Positions 1 to 8,047 of a stretch of 12,369 nucleotides of DNA are shown one piece after another. Numbering within the stretch: position 1 is the first letter of the stretch; each line of letters starts with the position of its first letter. The notes under the pieces are model-generated. The model had not been told where the DNA came from and did no database searches. It worked only from the letters and a program-made list of their open reading frames with translations. Made by a program: the position numbers and the translations under genes. Source of the stretch: Thermomucor indicae-seudaticae (lineage: Eukaryota; Mucoromycota; Mucoromycetes; Mucorales; Lichtheimiaceae); the NCBI GenBank assembly GCA_000787465.1, contig JSYX01000801.1:1-12369 (forward strand), in the 5' to 3' direction.

Positions 1-241
1 TTCAAAAACCAGTATTTTCTATATAGCGACTGCTTTTCTTCGGTAGAAAGTGATCGATACATGACGCGGACACCGTATGTCTAAAGCATCATATATCGAG
101 AAAACCGTCGACGGATCTTCTGTATTGCAAGGGCCCAGCTAATTTTTTCCCGGTCCCAATTTTGATGACGGCTGAAAACTGCATCTGTATCGCAAAGCAA
201 TTTGACTTATTCACAGTAGGGATAAAAAGCCCAGGAGGTCG

Positions 242-412
242 ATGCCGGGGCCGTATTCTGACCAAGTTAAACTTGGCAGAGAACTCAAGTTGCTGTTAGA
301 CGCCCTTGAAGAGGCCGGGGTCTCAAGGCCGGCCGTATGTGGCTTGCTGGTGGATGGTGAGATTAACGAATTGGATGACTTTGGCAGGATGCTACTTGCA
401 AAGCTTGTCTAA
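242..412 (+). other. Short coding-like ORF, possible remnant of a lineage-specific gene family
   Basis: An ATG opens a 56-codon frame ending in TAA. The peptide has balanced composition and a strong helix-like stretch (DQVKLGRELKLLLDALEEAG) followed by SRPAVCGLLVDG, which reads like real protein rather than chance. The frame is also open upstream back to a TGA at 203, and an AG at 215-216 could be a splice acceptor, so this may be an exon. Downstream frames quickly fill with stops. From memory it resembles a conserved core ('VKLG.ELK...D.L...GV..P.VCG.LV.G') seen in abundant hypothetical proteins of Mucoromycota; I cannot verify that. It could be a decayed copy, an exon of a gene lying to the left, or chance. 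Confidence 0.35.
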
Positions 413-813
413 TAAGATGTCCTTCATCTGCGTTAAAGATCGCCGCTGTGCAATCATGAGATCACGTTATCAATACGCGCCGAAAGACAGGTCTAATATG
501 TGGAAAGTTTGTCGATCTATTATGAGTGCTCGCCACATTTTGGTTCATTGCGATCCGGCAACGTGGTACTCTACTTTGTGGGACTTGGGTGCCTACTAAC
601 AAGAACTTAGGATCTCATAAATTCATTAAGCATACTGTATCACAGGTTGTTGTTCGGCTTCAGAGGAAGGAGATCTTTCGCAGAAGTTGAAGATATATTT
701 ATGAAAAATCTTTTAAACAATCATGACCATTTATATACTAGATGCGTTCGATTACAACGCCATGGACTGAATCCTTATCCGGCAAGTGATTCAGTAAGCC
801 ATTCACGCTGCAC
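413..813. other. Intergenic, no gene seen
   Basis: This stretch holds the 3' flank of the kinase gene on the minus strand and the region after the 242-412 ORF. Plus-strand open frames at 306-599 and 647-868 have no recognisable motif, and the second one is largely antisense to the last kinase exon. I see no repeat or RNA gene. Confidence 0.5.
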
Positions 814-2474
814 TCACAGCTTGCTTGATGCCAAATCTCCCTTGTCCACAAATTCTAAAGCCAGTTGACACATTGGTTTGAACTTTTCAGCATGTGATTT
901 GGCCTCTGCAGACGAAGCCTGTTTCCTAGCCACACGCGCAGCTATGCCTTGTAAAATGACAGACATCTACATAGAAAAGTGGAATAGTCGGTACATAATC
1001 AATCGGTTAAGACTTCTATCAGGCCATCTGACTTACTCTGAAAAGCGCGAATGCTATGCAAAAGTCCCACTTGTTGATCGGGTAAGGTCTTCCAAATTTA
1101 GCACAGTAGACTTGCATGAGTTCCTTTGCGTCCGGGACAGGTAGCTCTGGCAATCCCTGCAGACCTGCAATACCCTCAAAAGCGTACGGCATGTAAAACG
1201 GTAAAAGGAGGTTGGCCAAATCAGATAAGGGATGCCCAATTGTAGAGAGCTCCCAGTCGAGCACGCCGATCACACGAGGCTCTGTAGGGTGAAAGATCTT
1301 TTATAATGGCTCATACGTTAGACTTGAGCAATCACCACTTGATTCCTTATGCATGGTAGTTTACCAAGAACGATCAGAACTTACCAAATTGTCGATCTGT
1401 CATTAATAAAATGTTTTAGGGCTATGGAGGCATTCAACCCGTTTTTCATTTCTTACCTTGTAGTCACCGTGAACAATGGTTGCCTGGTCTGCTACTTGGT
1501 TTCGCTTGAACCAAGCAAACAATTCATCCAGGCGTAGAATAGGGCCAACTACTTCACTTGTTTCTTCGTCCTTGACGGCAGCTTGTACCTGGGAGATCTT
1601 TCCCAACGACTTCATCTGTCGGTCATAGAATCCAGAATGACGGCCATAATCTGCCAACCCGATTGCTTTGAAGTCGACACTGTGCAACTTGGCAAGCGTT
1701 TCGACGGCCGAGTACCAACTAACGTTCCAGACCACTAAGGATTCCCCCCTAACTTCTGGTGTCACCGGTTTTTTTCCTAACGTACCATTGTTTGCGTTCC
1801 TCGAAAGGCATGGATAGCATTCTTACATCGGAGAAGATACGACCCTGAAGGAACTCCATGACCTAGCTCACACAGCAATTAAGATCGTGGCCCTGCAGAA
1901 CCGAAACAAGAAGAAGGGAGAAAGACATACATAGAATGGAGTTCCTATAATGGATGGGTCCTCACACAGAGTGTAAACCTTCGGGACTGGTACGTCCGTG
2001 GAAGTGCTCAGTGCACGGAGTACCCAATATTCTCGTTCAACAGCGTGAGCCGTCTTTGACAAGAGTGCTCCTGGAGGCTTTTTGCGCATCACATATTGCT
2101 TTTTACTGCACCAAAAACAGTCATTTCTCCGAGTCGTCCTTTCTTTTTCGCTATATCGTAACGTACTTGCCGTCCTTCAACAAATACGTCGGGTTGGATT
2201 GGCCGAGCTTAAATTGACTGATATTCAAAGGACGTGCGAATCCTGGCACGGTTTTCACCAAATAATCTTCAAGAGCTGCGACATTGAGCTCATGGCTAAA
2301 CGAGAGAAATGCAGGAGATTAGGGAGATCAGAATTTCGATATAAAGAACAGAAGCGGGAAACGGAGCTCTTCGGGGAGAGGGCTCCTGGTTGCAGGAAGG
2401 GAATGCCAGAACAGCATGCACAGGACTCACCCTTTCCTAATGTCAGACGTTGATTGACCGTGTTCCTTCCTCAT
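814..2474 (-). CDS. Stand-alone APH-fold kinase, ACAD10/ACAD11 N-terminal-domain type
   Basis: Predicted 370-residue protein from eight exons: 2431-2474, 2167-2295, 1931-2105, 1786-1862, 1457-1718, 1385-1396, 1037-1297 and 814-966. The introns are all GT-AG (60-135 bp), and the phases close to 1113 nt. It is an aminoglycoside-phosphotransferase/choline-kinase-like fold. Visible motifs are: GQSNPTY at residues 46-52 (nucleotide-binding loop of this family), VMRKKPPG at 63-70 with basic residues at the kinase lysine position, VERE at 80-83 (helix-C glutamate), HGDYKIDN at 225-232 (catalytic Asp227, metal ligand Asn232) and VLDWE at 245-249 (DFG-equivalent Asp247). ATIGHP-like text ([14 protein letters not shown]) follows, as in ACAD10/11. 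In animals this domain is fused to an acyl-CoA dehydrogenase and is linked to phosphorylation of 4-hydroxy acids for their breakdown. Here it ends cleanly at TGA 814-816 with no dehydrogenase. The start at 2474 is the only ATG that gives the conserved [17 protein letters not shown]-terminus. The family call is firm; the substrate is inferred from family knowledge. Confidence 0.9.
1385..1396 (-). other. 12-nt microexon of the kinase gene
   Basis: After the exon ending at 1457 (HGDYK) the minus strand reads gtaag, an intron, cag, twelve bases, then gtaagt. The twelve bases encode Ile-Asp-Asn-Leu, exactly the residues missing between HGDYK and IFHPTEPRV. Both splice sites are canonical and the microexon is phase 0 on both sides. 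Without it the metal-binding Asn of the kinase loop would be lost. Confidence 0.88.
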
Positions 2475-3280
2475 TAGTACGGCAAATAACCAAAAGAAAG
2501 AGAAAAACGCCAGATAGACAGAGAATTTCCCAGTGGCATTTATGATTACTCAAGCGGCATTACAGCGCGGGGACACAAACGGACAAAGCTGTCCCTGAGA
2601 CGAGTGAATAAAGCTTTAGTCATAATAGATGACCCAGTCTATAGATAGTGCTGCCAACAGTGCTGCAACCGTGCACCACGGGTCGGCTGTGGAAACTGTA
2701 ACAGGCTAGATGTGCTAGGCAGCAGGAAGATGACGACTATTCTAAGAGAGCTGAATGCTATACAGCTGAAAGCTATCATTGAAGCTATGTAGTCTTCCTA
2801 GTCTCCATATTGTAAGATGTCATAACATGCAGGTACAGCGTTCATGGGCCTCCTCATTGATTTTATGAAACGAAACGAATATAAACGATTTGTGACCCGG
2901 ACCTGCATTCGTTCTAGCATTAGGGATCGGCACGGGATGCCTCCGGAGACGCAAAGTCGTGGTGAACAATGGGGTTATTGGGCCATCAGTTTCTCCCACA
3001 ATGCATGTCGTCCCTTCTAATGCATCACACGAGTAAGCAATTTGCTGTCGGCTCCATGACAATAGGATGCATCAAGGAGCGGCTTTCCTGATTCTCCATG
3101 TTATCCCCATAACCGTTGGATGATCTCAGAAGTAGCAAGATTAAATCGTAACTATAGACAGACCCCTTGTCGAAACTAACTAGGCAGGACCCAAGCGCAA
3201 AGCTGCCAACGTTCACGAAGAGGGATACTCTCCTATAAGTAATAAACGACAACAAGACCACTTGTGCTATTCGTCCTTTT
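2475..3280. other. Intergenic region, no convincing gene
   Basis: This is the divergent upstream region between the kinase gene (-) and the membrane-protein gene (+). It includes the likely promoters of both, but I see no clear TATA box. A pair of imperfect 14-bp repeats lies at 2749-2762 and 2764-2777. From about 2820 to 3062 both strands are open: 2844-3020 (+) gives 58 codons and 2820-3062 (-) gives 80. I recognise neither, and other frames of the same stretch also look partly protein-like, so it could be a decayed gene. Confidence 0.45.
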
Positions 3281-5510
3281 ATGAGCAATGCTACTTTCCC
3301 CCCGGAAGTTCATTCTTGGGAGTTTAGGGTTTCCTGACTGCTTATCCTCTGTAGGTCTGTAGCTTCAACGAAGCCCTTTCTATCATACTATACCACATGG
3401 ATGCTTCCAGGAAGCAAGCCTCCTTTTTAAGTTTTGGAAAGATCTTTTTTATTGCGTCGAGTTCGTTTAAAGTTCTTTTTCTTTCTTCTCTACCTTCTAG
3501 ACAGTCTCCATTACATAATTTATTATTAACATGACGCACCTTAGTGACTATAGTTTCCTTCGTAAGTGTGCAGTACCACTTTGGCCAATGCTGGATGGGA
3601 ATAGGCGCAGAGACAAATGGCCTGAACGTCATTGTCATAGAGCGAGCTGTGTCGCTGTCGTACTTGTTCCTTTTCTTCATCTACCGGATCTATACGTTGG
3701 ATCGTTTCCAGTGTCTCCGACTGAACCGATTCCGTCAAGGCGAACTCAAGAGTATAGTAACGCTTTTAATACTGTTTATGTTACCGTTCCAGCTACTATA
3801 TGGCAAGTAGATAAATGTACCCGAAAAAAAAAGACAGAAAAGGAAGGCTGATCGACAGGCTACATGTCCAGATGTGACGTCCTGCAAGGTCAAATACGAA
3901 GAGGGATTCGCCGATGTCTTTGGGAATATCATGACCAAACCTGAGATAATGTGGACGAAAGCGGACCAGAGCCTTATTATCCCTGCAGGTAATTGTTTAC
4001 AGCAGCAATGAGGATACTGTAAGAAAGAAGTGCTAAATAACCTCTAGATTACAGTCTGTGCGTCGGATTTTCCTTACAGACGTAAGTCATGGACATAACT
4101 AAGTATCAGGCAATAAGCGCTTGTCACTAAAAATAATAATACAACAGTGGAACTTTACTACTGCTGCAATGCTTTTGGAATTATCTTGCTAACTCGGTCG
4201 CGAAAGCAAGCTTCATGAGCAGCCGCGAATTTCTGTTTTACATTGTTTGGTATGCAACACTATGAGCGATATCTCGACATCTGGGTCTGACAAAGCGTTG
4301 TATTGTAGGACGTGCGTCAGTTTCATTATGTTCCCGGTCCTGCAATACAACTTTTCCCGCGACGTCTACGGGCCAACTTACAAAGAAATTATGCCGGAGC
4401 TCGTGTATGGTGTTGGTACGCAGCAAGTGACAGATGGTCGGGACAACTGTAGTATTAACCGGGATACGATAGAACTCTTCGTTGTGGCTATCCTCGGTTT
4501 CGTCTCCCATTTTCGTTTCCAGAAGCTCTTGAACAATACTCGTGAATCGAATAATGCGCGGTCCATTACTCACAAAATTCGCTATTTCCAGGTAACCTCT
4601 TTACACAATGGTTCCTTGCATGACACGCTACTTAGCCCACATATAGGAGTTAAACTTGATGTTGGCCATTGTTCTTTTGGATTGTGCGATATCATTTATT
4701 ATCCTCAGCGCAGACGGCCTGACAGGTCGCAAATACCTGAACGTTCACAAGTTTACAGCTGACTTCCTAATCTGCAACAGTAAGGTTTTAGCGCCAATAT
4801 ACTTGGATCTATTATTTCTAACCGCTGAAAAACTTCTAGTTAATGTGACATCCATGCTTGTTTGGTTTATCGTTATACTCATTTTCCACCCAAAGCCACC
4901 CACACAACCCAACGGTTCAAGCCTACAACAGCCTGCGCACGACTTTCTGCAAGCCGGCAAACCAATGGATGGGTATCCACATGGAGCCACTGCATTAATT
5001 GTGCAGCCTTCCCAGGTTTCGAGCGATTACCTTCAATATACCGAATCAGCGATCACCGTGCCCATCCAACCGCCTTATTCAAACACGAATCCCTTTCAAA
5101 CTCCGACTCAACCACCATCATCAGATGAGTCAAAAATTCAAGTAGACCACCACCACCACCACCACCAGCAACAACAACAACCGGGCCAATACAGTACACC
5201 ATCTTCTTCGACTCCTTCTACTGCCACGCTCGTTTCGCAGCGGCACTCTCAACGTCGCAACGGCAAAGATTCTCCGACCAAAGAACATGTTGACTATCCA
5301 CCAACGCTAACACGCGGAAACGGTCATGTCGGCGTGGTTCCCACTGAAGGACCGGAAAATGCGGGATCGATACAAAGAAGAGGACTTCAGAGTGACCGCG
5401 GGACTATCTCGGAAGTGGACTGGGCGTCTAGTGAAAAGACCAATATCCGGCGCCAAAACTCGAATGACTCCATGTGGCTTCAGCAGACACCAAGAGGATC
5501 TAACCGTTAA
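3281..5510 (+). CDS. Polytopic GPCR-like membrane protein with Pro/Gln/Ser-rich tail
   Basis: Proposed exons: 3281-3307, 3355-3460, 3545-3756, 3859-3988, 4048-4081, 4148-4249, 4309-4415, 4473-4591, 4647-4779 and 4840-5510. They total 1641 nt (546 codons plus stop) with all phases matching. The protein begins MSNATFPPE, a possible N-glycosylation site. It then has hydrophobic segments in order: IFFIASMTIVSFVSVQYHF; NVIVIERAVSLSYLFLFF; LCVGFSLQTGTLLLLQCFW; FLFYIVWTCVSFIMFPVL; ELFVVAILGFVSHF; LNLMLAIVLLDCAISFIIL; MLVWFIVILIF. That is seven, consistent with a GPCR-like topology, with basic loops (RFQKLLNN...SITHKIRYFQ) between. The last exon encodes a tail of about 190 residues rich in P, Q, S and T with a His6-Gln5 run and no domain that I recognise. 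Two points are uncertain. Intron 3757-3858 could instead be a 36-bp intron at 3807-3842, which would keep an extra hydrophobic segment (IVTLLILFMLPFQLLYG) and give 568 residues. The first exon is also weakly supported, so an upstream segment may be missing. No ligand or G-protein partner can be read from the sequence. Confidence 0.7.
5146..5180 (+). repeat. CAC/CAA trinucleotide repeat in coding sequence
   Basis: A short run of CAC codons followed by CAG and CAA codons encodes six His then five Gln in the cytoplasmic-type tail of the membrane protein. The purity of the CAC run suggests slippage-prone, length-variable DNA. Confidence 0.85.
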
Positions 5511-5693
5511 TTAAATATTGAATAGCGTAAATATTTTGCCCTTTTTCTCTTTTTATTCCATAATACTCAAAGTTGAACGAGCTTCACTGGCTTGAGCTCT
5601 GTGCCCTTTTGAAATGAACATAAACGGAGTTTAAATAATTGAGGAAAAAAGAAGTGTGTTTGTGGAGAGCGAGGAAAGAAAAAGTAGACAGCT
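5511..5693 (+). promoter_or_regulatory. Compact promoter/5' UTR region of the dihydroorotate dehydrogenase gene
   Basis: Only 183 bp separate the membrane-protein stop from the next start codon. The segment holds AT-rich sequence with two copies of aaatatt near 5515 and 5530, and a TTTAAATAA stretch near 5630 that could act as a TATA element. It is followed by a purine-rich leader (GAGGAAAAAAGAAG and GAGGAAAGAAAAAG) just before ATG. The elements are inferred from position only. Confidence 0.35.
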
Positions 5694-6644
5694 ATGGCCG
5701 ATCTTTCATGTAGCATTGCGGGCGTACGGTTACCCAATCTGTTCTTTAACGCCTCCGGTGTATGGTGCCAGCATGAAGCCGAGCTGACCGAGCTCTTGAA
5801 CAGCGAATCCGGATCGCTCATTACCAAATCCGCCACTCTCGAACCTCGTCAAGGCAACCCCGAGCCTCGTTATACAGCCCTGCCCTCCGGCATTGGCAGC
5901 ATCAACTCCATGGGTCTTCCCAATGAAGGATACGAGTACTACCTTGATTACGCCAAGCGATTCGATTACAACAATGAAGCGAAAAAGCCACTCTTTGTGT
6001 CCCTTTCGGGCCTGAGCCTGGCAGACAACGTCAAGATGGTCGAGGCCTTTGCTGCCGCCGACCTGCCCTGCGTCCTCGAAATCAACTTTTCATGTCCCAA
6101 CGTCCCCGGCAAGCCGCAGCTTGGGTACGATATGGAAGCCATGGCAAACGCGCTGAAGGTGCTGGCACCTATCATCAAAAAGCCGTTTGGTATTAAACTG
6201 CCACCTTACTTTGACATTGCCCACTTTGATGCAGTCGCCGAGATCGTAAACTCCATTGATAATCTGGCGTTTGTGACCTGTGTTAATTCGGTTGGTAACG
6301 GCCTGGCCATCGATTTCGATACGGAAACCGCGCTGATCAAGCCCAAAGACGGCTTTGGCGGTCTGGGCGGGTACATGATCTTGAACACGGCACTGGCCAA
6401 CGTGAATGCATTCTATCGTCGTCTTAAGCCCGGCAAAAAGGTGATTGGTGTCGGCGGAGTGACTTCTGGCAAAGAAGCGTTTTTGCACGTCCTGGCAGGT
6501 GCAACTTGTGTCCAGGTCGGCACTCAGCTCAAGCAAGAAGGCCCAGCATTCTTTGCTCGCGTCAAAAAGGAACTCGAAGAAATCATGCTTGCCAAGGGAT
6601 ACAAATCGTTGGACGATTTCCGTGGCAAGGTCAAGACACTTTAA
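5694..6644 (+). CDS. URA1: Dihydroorotate dehydrogenase (fumarate), class 1A
   Basis: A single uninterrupted frame of 316 residues, the usual length for class 1A enzymes. It oxidises dihydroorotate to orotate, the fourth step of de novo pyrimidine synthesis, with FMN; in this class fumarate is the electron acceptor and the enzyme is a cytosolic homodimer. Visible features are: the FMN-contact lysine in ITKSAT (Lys45), the substrate loop NSMGLPN (71-77), NFSCPNVPGKPQ (131-142) with the class 1 catalytic cysteine Cys134, IKLPPY (167-172, Lys168), CVNSVGNG (197-203 region), GGLGG (222-226), GVGGVTSG (252-259) and VGTQL (275-279). No mitochondrial presequence or membrane anchor precedes the barrel, which argues against the quinone-linked class 2 enzyme. 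The start context is GCT-ATG-G. The gene is intronless and visibly more GC-rich than its intron-dense neighbours, which may point to acquisition from elsewhere. It is convergent with RPS18, 175 bp away. Confidence 0.96.
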   Translation: MADLSCSIAGVRLPNLFFNASGVWCQHEAELTELLNSESGSLITKSATLEPRQGNPEPRYTALPSGIGSINSMGLPNEGYEYYLDYAKRFDYNNEAKKPLFVSLSGLSLADNVKMVEAFAAADLPCVLEINFSCPNVPGKPQLGYDMEAMANALKVLAPIIKKPFGIKLPPYFDIAHFDAVAEIVNSIDNLAFVTCVNSVGNGLAIDFDTETALIKPKDGFGGLGGYMILNTALANVNAFYRRLKPGKKVIGVGGVTSGKEAFLHVLAGATCVQVGTQLKQEGPAFFARVKKELEEIMLAKGYKSLDDFRGKVKTL

Positions 6645-6819
6645 ACATTTTCCTAGATAGAATTGCATCATCCATGTAAACAACCCGTCATCCGATCATT
6701 TTAGAACAACAAGGAGCTTTATTCCAGTCATCAAAAGATCTAACCAGTTCTATATACCCGTCGAAAAGAGAAAGCACGATGAGTAGACTGTATGCAGTCA
6801 TTCACAAAACGCAGACTTA
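6645..6819. terminator. Shared 3' region between convergent genes
   Basis: These 175 bp between the two stop codons must hold both polyadenylation regions. AT-rich patches occur after the dehydrogenase stop, but I see no perfect AATAAA on either strand. Confidence 0.35.
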
Positions 6820-7575
6820 CTATTTCTTCTTGGAGACACCGACGGTGCGACCACGACGGCCAGTGGTCTTGGTGTGCTGACCACGGACACGGAGACCCCA
6901 GAAGTGACGGAGACCACGGTGGGCACGGATCTTCTTCAAACGCTCAAGATCTTCACGGAGCTTGGTGTCCAAGACGTTGGAGATGGCCTGGCCGTACTTG
7001 CCGTCGACGATATCCTTTTGTCTGTTGAGGAACCAGTTGGGGATCTTGTATTGAGAGGGGTTCTGCAGAATGGTGACGATACGCTCCAATTCTTCGCTGC
7101 TCAATTCACCGGCTCTATGATTTGCTCGTTAACAACTGAAAGTCTGTCGAAATGCGAGGCATAAGGGACGCACCTCTTGCTGAGATCAACGTCGGCCTTC
7201 TTGCAGGCAATGTTGGCGAAACGACGACCAACACCCTTGATGGAGGTCAAGGCAATGGTAATCTTGTTCTTGCCGTCGACGTTGGTGTTAAGCAGACGCA
7301 GAATGTGCTGGAACTGTATTATTCGAAATGAACGAATCCATTAGTTCTAAACCAGTTACGCTTTCGATTCGTGCTCTAATTAAACGCACCTGATTCCTCT
7401 CAGGGACAACAAGAGACTACAGTACAAGATATAAGTGTGAGCACCCAACGTGTCAGAAACTACATTTTTCCCTCACTACGCCGATTCATCCATCATGCAT
7501 CCATCCATCACGGCTGCTAAATGTACGCTCTCTGCCGTATCTTTCCCATTCCTCCTTGAGTGGATATCTTACCAT
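6820..7575 (-). CDS. RPS18: 40S ribosomal protein S18 (uS13)
   Basis: Predicted 154 residues from four coding exons: 7573-7575 (ATG alone), 7390-7416 (SLVVPERNQ), 7174-7313 and 6820-7114. Introns are 156, 76 and 59 bp with canonical ends and the phases close to 465 nt. The protein lies in the head of the small subunit, where it contacts P-site tRNA and forms bridges to the large subunit. Hallmarks are [35 protein letters not shown] (helix-turn motif of the S13 family), then [17 protein letters not shown] and the basic C-terminal tail [20 protein letters not shown] ending in VSKKK. Length and sequence match eukaryotic S18 (about 146-152 residues). The start was chosen because ATG is followed directly by gtaag and the next acceptor joins it to SLVVPE, the conserved N-terminus. 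Confidence 0.96.
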
Positions 7576-7700
7576 CTTATGCGAAAAGGAAGGTTCCCTA
7601 AGTTGCCCGGCAGCAGCCAAAATCTGGCCCACCCCGGGGGCAGGAGGCCTGCGCCTTCCATTTTTGGTTCCAAGCCACTCCGCCCTCATGCTGTGCACAA
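7576..7700 (-). promoter_or_regulatory. RPS18 promoter and pyrimidine-rich leader
   Basis: Immediately upstream of the ATG the minus strand has a pyrimidine-rich leader (ccttccttttcgc), as is common for ribosomal protein transcripts. Further up are TTAGGG (complement of 7596-7601), a GC-rich block with CCCCGGGG at 7632-7639 and an inverted repeat GCAGG/CCTGC at 7640-7652. TTAGGG-type (Tbf1-like) sites are known in ribosomal protein promoters of some fungi. That role here is inferred, and the site may fall inside the leader. Confidence 0.4.
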
Positions 7701-8047
7701 GTGATGAATGCTGCATGCAAGAGTGATCTCTTAGTTTTTATTAAGCGGATCGAAAAGAATTCGATAGTTTTGCATCGCTCAAGCGTTATCCATACAGAAC
7801 AGCCCGTGCAAAATGAATTACTCTCGTCGTCTTTGTCGATTCGGGCATTAATTTCAACACAAAGCATTTGTATCCGTTATCACAAAAAGAGACTCAATGT
7901 TTATTTTTTGTTGTAAAATGTATATGAGGTTATGTAGGAGAATATATAGATGCAGAGAGCTCTACATAAGTGATTTTTTCTCGGGCGTTGAGACGGCGTA
8001 CTATTAGCGGTGAACAAGAGATAAAATCAGGGTGTGTTTGAATTTCT
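7701..8047. other. Intergenic between RPS18 promoter and phosphatase 3' end
   Basis: AT-rich, with no motif-bearing open frame. It must contain the 3' UTR of the phosphatase gene (minus strand) and any distal RPS18 control sites. Open frames here are short and mutually overlapping. Confidence 0.5.

Noticed and set aside
2820..3062. Overlapping open frames on both strands (58 codons +, 80 codons -)
   Set aside because: Neither has a recognisable motif, and a third frame looks equally protein-like but has stops. At most a decayed gene, so left as intergenic.
3025..3288. 87-codon minus-strand ORF
   Set aside because: No motif, overlaps the start of the membrane-protein gene, and its hydrophobic composition is explained by AT-rich sequence.
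3342..3680. 112-codon minus-strand ORF
   Set aside because: Antisense to exons and introns of the membrane-protein gene; no motif.
4912..4924. GGTTCAAGCCT resembling a tRNA B box
   Set aside because: It lies within the coding tail of the membrane protein and no A box or cloverleaf surrounds it.
6090..6683. 197-codon minus-strand ORF
   Set aside because: Antisense shadow of the dihydroorotate dehydrogenase gene.
7417..7572. Box C/D snoRNA-like signals (ATGATGG, later CTGA) in the first RPS18 intron
   Set aside because: The C-box match is imperfect and lies in an ATGG simple repeat, and I find no convincing terminal stem or guide sequence.
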